Of a stretch of DNA of 64,000 nucleotides, positions 27,116 through 37,489 are shown in pieces; within the stretch, counting starts at the first letter, position 1; each line of letters starts with the position of its first letter. The stretch is from Zophobihabitans entericus (GTDB lineage: Bacteria; Pseudomonadota; Gammaproteobacteria; Enterobacterales; Orbaceae). The position numbers and the translations under genes are program-made. The notes under the pieces were generated by a model that saw only the letters and a list, made by a program, of their open reading frames with translations, was not told where the DNA came from and did not search any database. The stretch lies in assembly GCF_011745665.1 (NCBI RefSeq), contig NZ_CP050253.1:2570038-2634037 (forward strand), given 5' to 3'.

Positions 27116-29743
27116 CTATTCAGCACTGTCTTCTGCTGATTCCGATACTTCACCATCAAGGTTTTCTTCGTATTCCGCGTCTTCATCATCAGTTTCAGCA
27201 ACTCTCTGCAAACCAACTACGCTTTCATCAGTTGCAGTACGGATTAGCGTTACACCTTGTGTGTTACGTCCAATAATACTTACTTCTGATACGCGTGTTC
27301 TGACCAGTGTTCCAGCATCTGTGATTAACATGATTTGGTCAGTATCTTCAACTTGTACAGCACCAACAACCTCGCCGTTACGCTCACTCACTTTGATTGA
27401 GATAACACCCTGAGTTGCACGAGATTTAGTTGGATATTCTGCCTGTTCTGTACGTTTACCATAACCATTTTGCGTTACAGTTAAAATCGCACCATCACCA
27501 CGTGGGATAATCAGTGACACGACACGGTCCTTATCAGCAAGTTTAATACCACGAACACCCGCTGCGGTACGACCTACTGCACGAACACCTTTAATTGTGC
27601 CGTCTTCAAGCTCTTCACCTTCATGGAAACGAACCACTTTACCACTGGCAGAGAACAACATAATTTCATTGCTACCGTCAGTTAAATCCACACCAATTAA
27701 CTCATCATCTTCACGTAAATTAATCGCGATAATACCGCCAGAACGTGGACGACTAAATTCTGATAATGCGGTTTTCTTAACAGTACCTGCAGCTGTTGCC
27801 ATAAAGACATAATGCTCATCATCAAACTCTTTAACCGGCAGAATTGCGGTAATACGCTCATCTTTCTCAAGTGGTAATAAATTAATAATTGGACGACCAC
27901 GCGCTCCACGGCTCGCTTCTGGTAACTGATATACCTTCATCCAGTACAGACGACCACGGCTTGAGAAGCATAAAATCATATCATGTGTATTGGCTACAAG
28001 AAGACGCTCAATAAAGTCTTCTTCTTTGATACGTGCTGCTGACTTACCTTTACCGCCACGGCGCTGCGCTTCATAATCTGTCAGTGGCTGATACTTCACA
28101 TAACCTTCATGTGATAGAGTCACCACAACATCTTCCTGAGCGATTAAATCTTCTAAATTAATATCCGCACTACTTGCTGTGATCTCAGTACGACGAGCAT
28201 CACCAAACTGATCACGAGCAGAAACCAGCTCTTCACGGATAACTTCCATCAGACGATCAGCACTTTCAAGGATATAGATAAGTGCCGCGATTTGATCAAG
28301 TAATTCTTTATACTCATCAAGAATTCTTTCATGCTCAAGGCCAGTTAATTTTTGCAGACGTAAATCCAAAATTGCCTGAGCTTGCGCTTCTGATAAGTAG
28401 TAATGTCCATCACGAATACCCAGTGATGCATCTAAATCTTCTGGACGTGCAGCGTCATCACCGGCTTTTTCAAGCATTGCTGAAACATTACCCAGCTCCC
28501 ATGCTTTAGCAAGTAAGCCTGCTTTTGCTTCAGCAGGTGTTGCAGCGTGACGAATAAGTTCAATAATAGGATCGATATTGGCTAAAGCAATTGCTAAGCC
28601 TTCTAAGATATGCGCTCGTTCACGTGCTTTACGTAATTCAAAAATAGTACGACGCGTTACAACTTCACGGCGATGCAGAACAAACGCCTCAATCATATCT
28701 TTTAGGTTAAGTAATTTTGGCTGACCTTTATGCAGAGCCACCATATTGAAACCAAAAGAGACTTGCAACTGTGTTTGAGCATAAAGATTATTCAGGACAA
28801 TCTCACCCACGCCGTCACGTTTGATCTCAATAACAATACGCATACCATCTTTATCTGACTCGTCGCGTAATGCAGAAATACCTTCAACTTTCTTATCTTT
28901 TACCAGTTCAGCAATCTTCTCAATTAGTTTTGCTTTATTAACCTGATAAGGAATTTCAGTGACGATAATCGTTTCACGCCCTGATTTTTCATCGACTTCA
29001 ATCTCAGCACGAGAACGAATATAAATTTTACCACGGCCAGTACGATAAGCATCTTCAATCCCTTTACGACCATTAATAATGGCACTGGTCGGAAAGTCTG
29101 GTCCCGGAATATGCTGCATTAAGCCTTCAATTGAGATATTCTCATCTTCAATATAAGCAAGACAGCCATTGATTACTTCCGTTAAGTTATGCGGAGGAAT
29201 GTTAGTTGCCATACCAACAGCGATACCGGACGAACCATTCACCAGTAAAGCAGGAATACGCGTTGGCAGAACATCAGGAATCTGCTCAGTACCATCATAG
29301 TTTGGAGAGAAATCGACAGTTTCTTTTTCTAAATCAGCCAAAAGCTCATGAGCAATACGCGACATACGCACCTCGGTATAACGCATCGCAGCCGCAGAGT
29401 CACCATCAACCGAACCAAAGTTCCCTTGCCCATCAACCAGCATATAACGTAAAGAGAACGGTTGCGCCATACGTACAATCGTATCGTAAACTGCGGTATC
29501 GCCATGCGGATGATATTTACCGATTACGTCACCCACCACACGGGCAGATTTTTTGTAGGCTTTATTCCAGTCATTACCCAGTACATTCATGGCAAATAAT
29601 ACGCGACGATGTACAGGTTTTAAACCATCACGAACATCAGGCAGAGCACGCCCAACGATAACTGACATGGCATAATCTAAATAGGAATTTTTTAATTCTT
29701 CTTCGATATTAATGGGGGTAATTTCTTTAGCTAAATCGGTCAT
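27116..29743 (-). CDS. gyrA: DNA gyrase subunit A
   Basis: 875 residues, the same length as E. coli GyrA and collinear with it through the N-terminal half. It carries the catalytic Tyr122 in [11 protein letters not shown]. The C-terminal beta-pinwheel ends in an acidic tail ([14 protein letters not shown]). The quinolone-resistance region reads [11 protein letters not shown]: Thr at 83 (codon ACC) where E. coli has Ser, with Asp87 kept. Thr83 is natural in some gammaproteobacteria, so it need not be an acquired mutation. Single gene with its own terminator. Confidence 0.98.
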   Translation of the reverse strand: MTDLAKEITPINIEEELKNSYLDYAMSVIVGRALPDVRDGLKPVHRRVLFAMNVLGNDWNKAYKKSARVVGDVIGKYHPHGDTAVYDTIVRMAQPFSLRYMLVDGQGNFGSVDGDSAAAMRYTEVRMSRIAHELLADLEKETVDFSPNYDGTEQIPDVLPTRIPALLVNGSSGIAVGMATNIPPHNLTEVINGCLAYIEDENISIEGLMQHIPGPDFPTSAIINGRKGIEDAYRTGRGKIYIRSRAEIEVDEKSGRETIIVTEIPYQVNKAKLIEKIAELVKDKKVEGISALRDESDKDGMRIVIEIKRDGVGEIVLNNLYAQTQLQVSFGFNMVALHKGQPKLLNLKDMIEAFVLHRREVVTRRTIFELRKARERAHILEGLAIALANIDPIIELIRHAATPAEAKAGLLAKAWELGNVSAMLEKAGDDAARPEDLDASLGIRDGHYYLSEAQAQAILDLRLQKLTGLEHERILDEYKELLDQIAALIYILESADRLMEVIREELVSARDQFGDARRTEITASSADINLEDLIAQEDVVVTLSHEGYVKYQPLTDYEAQRRGGKGKSAARIKEEDFIERLLVANTHDMILCFSSRGRLYWMKVYQLPEASRGARGRPIINLLPLEKDERITAILPVKEFDDEHYVFMATAAGTVKKTALSEFSRPRSGGIIAINLREDDELIGVDLTDGSNEIMLFSASGKVVRFHEGEELEDGTIKGVRAVGRTAAGVRGIKLADKDRVVSLIIPRGDGAILTVTQNGYGKRTEQAEYPTKSRATQGVISIKVSERNGEVVGAVQVEDTDQIMLITDAGTLVRTRVSEVSIIGRNTQGVTLIRTATDESVVGLQRVAETDDEDAEYEENLDGEVSESAEDSAE

Positions 29744-29875
29744 AGAACCACTATCTCTCTACAGTAAATTTTATAGGAACAACATTAAATAATTATACCA
29801 CAAAATTGCCGTAAAATGCAGTGAAATATGGAAAATCATACAGATAAGTTACAAGATAAATCAGAACAGATAAAA

Positions 29876-29911
29876 TAAATGACACCGAGGTCTCCCAGGG
29901 TGCCATTTTTC
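29876..29911 (-). terminator. Terminator of asmA
   Basis: On the minus strand AATGGCACC pairs with GGTGTCATT (one G-T wobble) around CTGGGAGACCTC, followed by TATTTTATC. It lies just after the asmA stop at 29927. Confidence 0.75.
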
Positions 29912-29926
29912 AGATTTGAATAAAAA

Positions 29927-31858
29927 CTATTCGTTATGATTAATGCGATTTAACAGACGATTTAGCGGAGCAGATGTTTTCTCTGTCGGCGCTTCTTCTG
30001 TACCACTTTCCGTACCAGAACTACCTTCAGAGCCCTTAATTGAGTTTTGCAGACGATCTTTCAACTTATCCAGACCCTGCTGAATCTTATCACTAAATTG
30101 ATCACGTATAATCTTCTCAATATCTAATTGATAATGTAAACCAGTGAAGGCACCATAGATACGTAGTGGAATAACGATTTGTTGTAGTTTCTGAATGGTT
30201 TCACTCTTACCATTCCAACCACCTAACAATTTAACGTTTAGGTTCACATCCATATCCTGTTTTACTAAACCAACATAACCTTGACCTTTAATATCCAGAG
30301 TTTCAGAATTAGCCAAGATTGACGTTAGATTTAGCTGACCATTAGCCAGTTTACCATCAGCCGATAACTCATGAACCTCAGTATATTTTTGCTGCACATC
30401 AGCACTGACTACATCTTTGGTGTACTGAGCAACCGCAGACTGAATAATTTGTTGAATATTCACATTTTCCAGACGGGCATTATTCACCACCAGCTTCATA
30501 TCACCATTAAGCGCGGATAATAATCTACTGCTATCTATCGTATTAGTATTAATTGTCCCTTGCGCATTTAAACTACCAGAGAAATGATTACTAATATCCA
30601 ACTGTGTAAATAACGTGCCTAAATCGATATCTGCCGCTTTAGTATCCAGACGAATCGCGGTTGTTGCTTGCTGGCCATTAGCTGAACCTGAAGCCGAAAT
30701 ATTACCTTTAGCAATGTCCAGATTCACTTTATGAAGTGTAGCAACGCCAGCTTTGTTATTCGCATCGACTTCAAAATTGCTGGCAATAAGTTTATTTGCC
30801 ACAATTTCTTTCACTTTTAGATTAAATTTCGCATCAAATGCCTTTAAGAATGCCAGTTCGTTACCTTTGGCTGGCGTAGATGCCACAACAGGTGCCGATG
30901 GTGTGCCATTTGTTGTTGATTGTTCTTCTTCTGTTGACGAAGTCATAAATGGAGTGAGGTCAATCTTATCTGACGCAAGAATTGCCTCAAAATAAGGTGT
31001 TTTGCCACCAAGATTAGCCTGTAATTCACCACTTAATTTATTATCATTTAGTGTTACTACTAAATCTTTAGCATCAAAACTTAGTGGTGATTGAACATAA
31101 TTTAACTTAGCACTTGCTGTACCAACCAATCCCTGTTCGGGTAAGCCTATACCTTTAAAATCATAAGTAAACTTATTCAAACCAATTGAAGCACTAGCAG
31201 GGTATTTTTCAAGATTAACGTCAGCGTTAAGCGTTAATACTAAATCACGTTGATCGCGATTAATTGCACCACGCAGATCAACTTCCAGATTATTTTTATC
31301 TTTTTGATAAACAGAAATATTAATATCTCTGAAATTGATAATATCATCCGGAGACTGTTGCCATGCTACAGTGCTGTCAGCGATTTCCAGTTTATTTAAC
31401 ACAAATGTCCATGATGAACCTTTATCTGAAGTTTGTGTCTCTGGCGTTTGTTGCTGATTATTAATCGTGGCTTGTGACTGGTTACCTGCGGCAACTTTAC
31501 CTTTACTTTCATCTGTAATATTAATAACAGCCGATTTTACCAGTACGTTTTTAACAGATAACTCTTTAGAGAAGAGCGGAAATAACTCTACATCTAAACG
31601 CATATTATCAGCGGTCAGAATCGGTTTTTTAGCACCTTCATCTTCTAAACGCACAGCGCCAGATAAGATGCTAATTTGTGGCCACACGTGCCAGCGCAGA
31701 TCACCTTCAATAGTCAGTTCATAACCGGTTTTATCTTTTACTGTTTCCGAGATAAAGCCACGGAAATTATTCGGATCAACGAACAGAACCAGCGATACCA
31801 GCCCTACTACAATCAGAATAATCAGAACTAATAAAGTAATTAGTATTTTCTTGATCAT
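29927..31858 (-). CDS. asmA: AsmA family protein
   Basis: 643 residues from the ATG at 31858. Longer starts (to 31966) would run into dcd and add a non-family leader; AGGAG seven bases before 31858 settles the start. The protein has an N-terminal membrane anchor (ILITLLVLIILIVVGLVSLVLF), then FVDPNNFRGFISETVKDKTGYELTIEGDL-type AsmA repeats, and a C-terminal AsmA_2 region (SRLLSALNGDMKL, DLGTLFTQLD). The family is tied to phospholipid transport to the outer membrane. E. coli AsmA is 617 aa. dcd precedes it with 16 bases between, as in E. coli. Confidence 0.93.
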   Translation of the reverse strand: MIKKILITLLVLIILIVVGLVSLVLFVDPNNFRGFISETVKDKTGYELTIEGDLRWHVWPQISILSGAVRLEDEGAKKPILTADNMRLDVELFPLFSKELSVKNVLVKSAVINITDESKGKVAAGNQSQATINNQQQTPETQTSDKGSSWTFVLNKLEIADSTVAWQQSPDDIINFRDINISVYQKDKNNLEVDLRGAINRDQRDLVLTLNADVNLEKYPASASIGLNKFTYDFKGIGLPEQGLVGTASAKLNYVQSPLSFDAKDLVVTLNDNKLSGELQANLGGKTPYFEAILASDKIDLTPFMTSSTEEEQSTTNGTPSAPVVASTPAKGNELAFLKAFDAKFNLKVKEIVANKLIASNFEVDANNKAGVATLHKVNLDIAKGNISASGSANGQQATTAIRLDTKAADIDLGTLFTQLDISNHFSGSLNAQGTINTNTIDSSRLLSALNGDMKLVVNNARLENVNIQQIIQSAVAQYTKDVVSADVQQKYTEVHELSADGKLANGQLNLTSILANSETLDIKGQGYVGLVKQDMDVNLNVKLLGGWNGKSETIQKLQQIVIPLRIYGAFTGLHYQLDIEKIIRDQFSDKIQQGLDKLKDRLQNSIKGSEGSSGTESGTEEAPTEKTSAPLNRLLNRINHNE

Positions 31859-31874
31859 TGGATAACTCCTGTCC

Positions 31875-32456
31875 TTAGTCTTTATCAATTCTGCTGGCAA
31901 CGGCACCTTGTTGATCTCGGTACTTTGCATCCTGACGACGATTGTAAGGTCGTGCAGCAGGTCCACTCAATGTTTCAAAGCTCAAAGCACCTATAGTCAT
32001 TCCCGGACGTAGTGCTAAGGGCAATTTACCTGAATTATAAAACTCTAATACAATTTGTCCATGCCAGCCCGGATCGATTCGGTGTGCTGTTACATGTACC
32101 ATCAGCCCTAAACGAGCCAGTGATGAACGCCCGTCTAACCAGCCCACTAAATCATCCGGAATCACCACTGATTCAAGAGTGACCGCCAGAGCCAGCTCCC
32201 CCGGATGCAAATAGAATGCTTCGCCTTCCGGCAGCACAATCTCTTCACTCATCACGCGTTCAAGCGAAGCGGAGACTTCATTTTTAGGACCACTTAAATC
32301 AATATAAGGAATGGTATGTTCACGGAAAGTGCGGAATTGGTTACCTAAACGGACATCTACTGTTGCACCGTTAATACTTTCAACAGGTGGTTGCGGTGTG
32401 ATTTTTAGCTTACCATTAGCTAAATAAGCTTCAATATCCCGATCACATAATCTCAT
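31875..32456 (-). CDS. dcd: dCTP deaminase
   Basis: 193 residues, identical in length to E. coli Dcd, which converts dCTP to dUTP for thymidylate synthesis. Active-site residues Arg110-Ser111, Arg115 and Glu138 lie in [12 protein letters not shown] and VLEFYNSG. The C-terminal [12 protein letters not shown] is conserved. It is the first gene of dcd-asmA on the minus strand and diverges from the DUF3861-like gene. Confidence 0.97.
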   Translation of the reverse strand: MRLCDRDIEAYLANGKLKITPQPPVESINGATVDVRLGNQFRTFREHTIPYIDLSGPKNEVSASLERVMSEEIVLPEGEAFYLHPGELALAVTLESVVIPDDLVGWLDGRSSLARLGLMVHVTAHRIDPGWHGQIVLEFYNSGKLPLALRPGMTIGALSFETLSGPAARPYNRRQDAKYRDQQGAVASRIDKD

Positions 32457-32620
32457 GCACTGAACTCCCGGTCATAATTTCAATCATAAATTGAGCTTAT
32501 TTTAACAGGTTATCCGCTATTTGCTAAATGATATTATAGGATAAAACTGCCTGAATAGCCTTTTTTGATCAGATTTTTCCTATTATTGATACATATGAAA
32601 TTAATGAAAATTTATTATAT

Positions 32621-32639
32621 GATAATGAATCGCATTATC
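32621..32639. promoter_or_regulatory. Candidate Fur box upstream of the DUF3861-like gene
   Basis: GATAATGAATCGCATTATC matches the 19-bp Fur consensus at 15 positions, with perfect 7-bp arms (GATAATG and CATTATC). It overlaps AT-rich -10-like sequences about 60 bases before the start at 32692. Iron control of this small protein is predicted but not proven; the central five bases deviate. Confidence 0.5.
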
Positions 32640-32691
32640 TCTTACAGCGAAAACAATAATTCCTAAAAAATCAGTCTAAAAGGAGACAGTT

Positions 32692-33018
32692 ATGCCAGGT
32701 TACCGTTACCGAATTCAGGTTGAACCATTATCCGATCGCCACGGCGCTCCTATTGATAAACCAACACTGGTATTTGAAACTGAAAATCACGATGAAATTT
32801 TAAAGATCGTTGAGTATTTGCAAAACCGTGAAGACATCGATTTTGGTAAAGACAAAACTGCAGCTTTTGCTGTGGGTTTAAAACTCTTCTCTGAAACTAT
32901 GATGGAACACCGTAAACACCCGCTGTTTGCGCCACTGCGCGATGCGTTTAAAGAGTTTATGATCAATCTTAAAAAAGGTGCACCTGCAAAAGATAAAGCA
33001 AAACCTGCTGATGAGTAA
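32692..33018 (+). CDS. DUF3861-like small cytoplasmic protein
   Basis: A 108-residue soluble protein with the pattern YRYRIQVEPLSDRHGAP...LVFETENHDEILKIVEYL, which I place in the DUF3861 group. A small alpha/beta domain is followed by a Lys- and Ala-rich tail (KGAPAKDKAKPADE). The family has no established role. aaggag lies eight bases before the ATG. A Fur-like palindrome lies in its promoter, and an excellent stem-loop follows its stop. Confidence 0.75.
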   Translation: MPGYRYRIQVEPLSDRHGAPIDKPTLVFETENHDEILKIVEYLQNREDIDFGKDKTAAFAVGLKLFSETMMEHRKHPLFAPLRDAFKEFMINLKKGAPAKDKAKPADE

Positions 33019-33020
33019 TT

Positions 33021-33051
33021 GAGAAACGCACATCAGTGCGTTTCTGCTTTC
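33021..33051 (+). terminator. Terminator-like hairpin after the DUF3861-like gene
   Basis: AGAAACGCAC-atca-GTGCGTTTCT, a perfect 10-bp stem with a tetraloop, followed by only a weak T-tract (GCTTTC). Confidence 0.65.
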
Positions 33052-33186
33052 ATAAACTCCACAAGTTGGCATTTATAGTCAGACTGATAATTTATCGGAA
33101 AAATATATTTTATTACCCATCTTGCATATTGAATTTCGGCTGAGTAAGATGCTCATCAATTTGATTCTTTTTAAGTCGTTCCTTTT

Positions 33187-33540
33187 ATGCCACCGCTTCT
33201 CATTACAGTTATTATGCTGACTTTAAGCAATGTTTTTATGACATTTGCCTGGTATGGTCATTTAAAATTTTTCCATAATCGAGTCTGGATCATTGCAGCG
33301 CTAGTTAGCTGGGGAATTGCTCTGTTTGAATACCTATTACAGGTTCCGGCCAATCGTATCGGTTATGAAGTAGCCAGTGCCGGGCAGCTTAAAATCATTC
33401 AGGAAGTGTTAAGTCTGGCAGTATTTATTCCATTCTCCCTCTACATTCTAAAAGAACCATTTAAGATGGATTACATCTGGGCAATGCTGTGTTTAATTGG
33501 TGCGGTATTTTTTATGTTCCGGGATAAGATTTTTAGCTAG
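33187..33540 (+). CDS. DUF486 family small membrane protein
   Basis: 117 residues with four hydrophobic helices. The pattern MTFAWYGHLKF near residue 19, FEYLLQVPANRIGY and LKIIQEVLSLAVF is the DUF486 signature. The family resembles one DMT-type transporter repeat, but no substrate is known. It precedes the guanidine-II riboswitch and gdx by about 70 bases and may be transcribed with them, though the riboswitch controls only the downstream gene. Confidence 0.85.
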   Translation: MPPLLITVIMLTLSNVFMTFAWYGHLKFFHNRVWIIAALVSWGIALFEYLLQVPANRIGYEVASAGQLKIIQEVLSLAVFIPFSLYILKEPFKMDYIWAMLCLIGAVFFMFRDKIFS

Positions 33541-33609
33541 GTCAGGATTTCAACTGGCATTACTAAAACTCAGCGCGTATACTATTTTTGCAATAAACAG
33601 TCTTTGGCT

Positions 33610-33654
33610 AATCGGGACGACCTGATTACGCATCACATTTTGGGGACGACCCCA
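33610..33654 (+). ncRNA. Guanidine-II (mini-ykkC) riboswitch
   Basis: Two consecutive hairpins, each with the diagnostic ACGA tetraloop. P1 is AATCGGG-ACGA-CCTGATT (33610-33627); P2 is GGGG-ACGA-CCCC (33642-33653, plus a T-A pair). The ACGR loops on GC-rich stems, 13 bases apart, define the guanidine-II class, and the gene downstream (gdx/sugE) is its usual target. The P1 segment ACCTG (33620-33624) is complementary to CAGGT (33657-33661), which holds the likely Shine-Dalgarno. This gives a simple off-state pairing that guanidine-bound P1 would break. The switching model is inferred. Confidence 0.9.
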
Positions 33655-33673
33655 CACAGGTATTTATATCGTT

Positions 33674-33991
33674 ATGGCTTGGATCTCTCTTTTTATCGCG
33701 GGTATTCTCGAAGTTATATGGGCTATGGGACTAAAATATAGTCACGGTTTTACCAGAGTCACCCCTAGTATTATTACTGTAGTTGCAATGGGCTTAAGTG
33801 TGCTGTTACTTGCTTATGCAATGAAAACTTTACCTCTTGGCACAGCTTACGCTATCTGGACAGGAATTGGTGCTGTTGGTGCCGCTATCGTTGGTATCAT
33901 TATCTTTAAAGAACCCGCGACAGCGCCCCGTTTGATTAGTTTAAGTTTTATTATCCTCGGTATTATTGGACTAAAACTCTTCACCAAATAA
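33674..33991 (+). CDS. gdx: Guanidinium exporter Gdx (SugE, SMR family)
   Basis: A 105-residue four-helix small multidrug resistance protein of the Gdx subtype. Glu13 in [19 protein letters not shown] is the essential proton/substrate carboxylate; the [13 protein letters not shown] and [16 protein letters not shown] motifs separate Gdx from drug-exporting Qac/EmrE proteins. It exports guanidinium in exchange for protons. The guanidine-II riboswitch directly upstream supports this role. Confidence 0.95.
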   Translation: MAWISLFIAGILEVIWAMGLKYSHGFTRVTPSIITVVAMGLSVLLLAYAMKTLPLGTAYAIWTGIGAVGAAIVGIIIFKEPATAPRLISLSFIILGIIGLKLFTK

Positions 33992-33998
33992 AAACTAC

Positions 33999-34041
33999 AA
34001 ATAAATCAATAACTTATAAATTTAAGTTGTTGATTTATTTT
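33999..34041. terminator. Inverted repeat between convergent gdx and apbC
   Basis: AAATAAATCAA (33999-34009) pairs with TTGATTTATTT (34030-34040), extended by AACTT/AAGTT. AT-rich but long, with T-rich ends in both directions. It could terminate both genes. Confidence 0.6.
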
Positions 34042-34046
34042 ACTAT

Positions 34047-35138
34047 TTATACTTGCTTAAATGAAATAGCCGATGGTACAACCTCACCCTGCCAGTATAA
34101 AGCGGCAGCCACACTATCAGCAATCTCACAATAATAACGAGTAAACTCACTATCTGGCTGATTAATTACTGTTGGAGTGCCGTTATCTAAATCCTGACGC
34201 AGTGAACGATGCAACGGAATCTGCCCAAGTAATTGAGTGTGATATTGTTCTGCCAGCTGTCTTGCACCACCCTCACCAAAAATCGCTTCATGGTGACCAC
34301 AGTTTTCACAGATGTGATAACTCATATTCTCAATCACACCAAGCGTTGGAATATTTACTTGTTTAAACATTGTCAGCCCTTTACGCGCATCAACCAAAGC
34401 AATGTCTTGTGGAGTTGTCACAATCACACTTGCCGTAACCGGAATATTTTGCGCTAATGTTAATTGGATATCGCCCGTTCCCGGTGGCATGTCGATCACC
34501 ATATAATCAAGTTCTGGCCATAGTGTATCTTGTAAAATCTGTAGTAATGCCTTGCTTGCCATTGGACCACGCCAAACCATCGCGCCATCTTGTGCAACCA
34601 AATAGCCAATTGAACTAGTGGCTAACCCATGCGCCATAATGGGTGACATATGTTTATTATCCGGCGATAACGGTTGCTCATTTTTTGTACCAAGCATAGT
34701 TGGAATTGATGGTCCATAAATATCAGCATCAAGTAAACCGACTTTACCACCCTCTTTAGCCAGTGCCAGTGCCAAATTAACTGCAGTACTTGATTTACCA
34801 ACACCACCTTTACCTGAACTAACCGCAATAATATTTTTGACGTTTTTAAGTAAAGACTGATTATTTGCCTGTTTTAATGTGGCGACCTCATAACTGATCG
34901 ACCACTTAACTTGTTTAACCTCTGGAATTGCTAATAACTTTGCCTCAAGTGTTGCTTGTAATTGCGCAAATACTGAGTCCCAAACAAAAGGCATTTTAAG
35001 AGATAAATAAAGAGTACCATCAACTAATTCACAACGACTTAATGCCTTAATCGCCACTAAATTTTTTTGTAAAGTTGGGTGCTGGAATGTTGCTAAAAGA
35101 CCGCTAACCGTTTGATTGATTGAGTTTACGTGATTCAT
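34047..35138 (-). CDS. apbC: Iron-sulfur cluster carrier protein ApbC/Mrp
   Basis: 363 residues from the ATG at 35138; AGGA six bases upstream supports this start over 35189. An N-terminal DUF59-type domain (residues 1-90) is followed by a P-loop GKGGVGKSS (about 109-117) and a CxxC in ENCGHHEA that can hold a bridging 4Fe-4S cluster. The family loads Fe-S clusters onto apo-proteins using ATP. E. coli Mrp is 369 aa and, as here, is divergent from metG. Confidence 0.95.
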   Translation of the reverse strand: MNHVNSINQTVSGLLATFQHPTLQKNLVAIKALSRCELVDGTLYLSLKMPFVWDSVFAQLQATLEAKLLAIPEVKQVKWSISYEVATLKQANNQSLLKNVKNIIAVSSGKGGVGKSSTAVNLALALAKEGGKVGLLDADIYGPSIPTMLGTKNEQPLSPDNKHMSPIMAHGLATSSIGYLVAQDGAMVWRGPMASKALLQILQDTLWPELDYMVIDMPPGTGDIQLTLAQNIPVTASVIVTTPQDIALVDARKGLTMFKQVNIPTLGVIENMSYHICENCGHHEAIFGEGGARQLAEQYHTQLLGQIPLHRSLRQDLDNGTPTVINQPDSEFTRYYCEIADSVAAALYWQGEVVPSAISFKQV

Positions 35139-35290
35139 GTTTATCCTGTTCCGTGGCCACATAATAGAGGTATAATCAAAAATTAACATAAATTATTGCA
35201 CAAATCTGGTGATAATCCTATGTTTGTTGTACTATCACCGATTAGACTTTTCATTTCCATCATTATTTCGTATTTAAGGTAAGAGAGATC

Positions 35291-37321
35291 ATGACAACAC
35301 AAAAACGACAAATACTGGTAACCTGTGCCCTCCCTTATGCCAATGGTTCAATCCATCTTGGTCATATGCTTGAGCATATCCAAGCGGATATTTGGGTTCG
35401 TTATCAGCGAATGCGTGGTCAGGAGATCTATTTTATCTGTGCTGATGACGCCCATGGCACACCAATTATGCTTAAAGCACAGCAACTAGGTATTACACCG
35501 GAAGAAATGATCGATGCGATGAAAGCAGAACATCAGGCTGACTTTTCTGCCTTTAATATTAGTTTTGATAACTATTACTCAACCCATAGCCCTGAGTGCC
35601 GCGAGTTGTCTGAGCTGATCTATGGTCGCTTAAAACAAAACGGTTACATCAAAACTAAAGTGATTTCTCAGTTATTTGATCCGGAAAAACTGATGTTTTT
35701 ACCTGATCGTTATGTCAAAGGCACGTGTCCGAAATGTAAAGCGCCAGATCAATATGGTGATAACTGTGAAGTATGTAGCGCAACCTACAGCCCAATTGAT
35801 TTGATCAATCCACGCTCTGTCGTTTCTGGCGCAACGCCAATTGTTAAAGAGTCAGAGCACTTCTTCTTTGATTTACCGGCGTTTAAAGGTATGTTACAAG
35901 AGTGGATCCGCTCCGGTTCTTTACAGGAACAAGTAGCTAATAAAATGCAGGAGTGGTTTGATTCAGGTCTGCAACCTTGGGATATCAGTCGCGATGCACC
36001 TTATTTTGGTTTTGAAATTCCAAATGCGCCAGGTAAATACTTCTACGTTTGGCTGGATGCGCCAATTGGCTATATGGCGTCTTTCAAAAATTACTGTGCT
36101 CAGGTAAAAACAGCCGATTTCGATACATTCTGGAAGAAAGATTCAACTGCAGAGCTTTATCATTTTATCGGTAAAGATATTGTCTATTTCCACAGTTTAT
36201 TCTGGCCGGCAATGCTTGAAGGTAGTCAGTTCCGAAAACCAAGCAATGTATTTGTACATGGTTATGTGACAGTGAATGGCGCTAAAATGTCAAAATCACG
36301 TGGTACCTTTATTCAGGCTAACACCTATTTACAACATTTAGATCCGGACTGTTTACGTTACTATTACGCAGCTAAATTAACACCACGTATTGATGATATC
36401 GACCTGAATCTGGAAGATTTCGTACAACGTGTAAATAGCGATATTGTCAATAAAGTCGTAAACCTCGCTTCACGTAGTGCTGGTTTTATCACTAAACGTT
36501 TTAATGGCAAGCTATCACATCGTATTGATGATCAGATGTTATATGATCTATTTATGCATAAAGCTGAACTGATTGCTGAATATTATGAGCAACGTGAAAT
36601 CGGAAAAGCAATTCGTGAAATTATGGCGCTAGCTGATGAAGCGAATCGTTATATCGATGAAAAAGCACCGTGGACAATTGCTAAACAAGAAGGCAAAGAT
36701 CAAGAGTTGCAAGATGTGTGCTCAATGGGTATTCACCTGTTCCGCATTTTAATGACATATTTAAAACCAGTGGTGCCAAGTTTAACTGAACGTGCAGAGA
36801 GCTTCCTGGATGTAACCCTAATCTGGGACGAGCCACAAAATACTCGTCTTGGTCATACAATAAAACCATTTAAAGCACTGTTTAATCGTATGGAAATGGA
36901 CAAAGTGAATAATATGATCGAAGCATCTAAAGAACTTATCAATGCCAAACCTAAAGTAACAGGCCCGCTTGCCGATGAACCAATACTTGAAACAATCAAG
37001 TTTGATGATTTTGCTAAAATTGATTTACGTGTAGCACTGATTCAAAAAGCAGATTTTGTTGAAGGTTCAGACAAACTACTCCAACTGACTTTAGACCTTG
37101 GTGGCGAAATTCGTAATGTGTTCTCTGGTATTCGTAGTGCTTATCCGGATCCAAAGAAACTGGAAGGCCGATTAACCGTTATGGTTGCTAATCTGGCACC
37201 ACGCAAAATGCGTTTTGGTATATCTGAAGGCATGGTACTGGCTGCCGGTGGCGCCGGGGATGATGAAATCTACTTACTTTCTCCGGATAGCAACGCTAAA
37301 CCAGGCATGGCAGTACGTTAG
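35291..37321 (+). CDS. metG: Methionine--tRNA ligase
   Basis: 676 residues (E. coli 677). The class I motifs are [10 protein letters not shown] (HIGH, residues 20-29) and KMSKS in GAKMSKSRG. The zinc knuckle is [17 protein letters not shown]. The C-terminal OB-fold tRNA-binding domain begins near [11 protein letters not shown], so this is the long dimeric form. Divergent from apbC with about 150 bases between; it ends at a strong terminator. Confidence 0.98.
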   Translation: MTTQKRQILVTCALPYANGSIHLGHMLEHIQADIWVRYQRMRGQEIYFICADDAHGTPIMLKAQQLGITPEEMIDAMKAEHQADFSAFNISFDNYYSTHSPECRELSELIYGRLKQNGYIKTKVISQLFDPEKLMFLPDRYVKGTCPKCKAPDQYGDNCEVCSATYSPIDLINPRSVVSGATPIVKESEHFFFDLPAFKGMLQEWIRSGSLQEQVANKMQEWFDSGLQPWDISRDAPYFGFEIPNAPGKYFYVWLDAPIGYMASFKNYCAQVKTADFDTFWKKDSTAELYHFIGKDIVYFHSLFWPAMLEGSQFRKPSNVFVHGYVTVNGAKMSKSRGTFIQANTYLQHLDPDCLRYYYAAKLTPRIDDIDLNLEDFVQRVNSDIVNKVVNLASRSAGFITKRFNGKLSHRIDDQMLYDLFMHKAELIAEYYEQREIGKAIREIMALADEANRYIDEKAPWTIAKQEGKDQELQDVCSMGIHLFRILMTYLKPVVPSLTERAESFLDVTLIWDEPQNTRLGHTIKPFKALFNRMEMDKVNNMIEASKELINAKPKVTGPLADEPILETIKFDDFAKIDLRVALIQKADFVEGSDKLLQLTLDLGGEIRNVFSGIRSAYPDPKKLEGRLTVMVANLAPRKMRFGISEGMVLAAGGAGDDEIYLLSPDSNAKPGMAVR

Positions 37322-37333
37322 TTCTTAACGACC

Positions 37334-37363
37334 AAATAGGCTACTAATGTAGCCTATTTTTTT
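37334..37363 (+). terminator. Rho-independent terminator of metG
   Basis: AAATAGGCTAC-taat-GTAGCCTATTT followed by TTTT. Confidence 0.9.
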
Positions 37364-37489
37364 GATTAAACTCATTATTCTTTACTTAATGCACAAATAA
37401 TCATCTAAAAATATTTCCCTTTCCCCTTATTTACTGCCATACTGCACTTGCTTGGATGAAAATAAAAACAAGAAAGGTATATTTAGAAT

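Noticed and set aside
26936..27139. Open reading frame of 67 aa overlapping repeat copy A and the gyrA end
   Set aside because: It starts inside the structured repeat and runs through a terminator into gyrA on the other strand.
29206..29661. Open reading frame of 151 aa on the plus strand inside gyrA
   Set aside because: It is antisense to highly conserved gyrA codons, His/Gln-rich and without family features.
31859..31966. N-terminal extension of AsmA
   Set aside because: It would overlap the dcd 3' end and lacks family similarity; the ATG at 31858 has AGGAG at the right distance.
33541..33673. Guanidine-I (ykkC) or guanidine-III riboswitch
   Set aside because: The leader holds only two short ACGA-loop hairpins, which is the guanidine-II class; the large multi-stem ykkC core and the pseudoknot of class III are missing.
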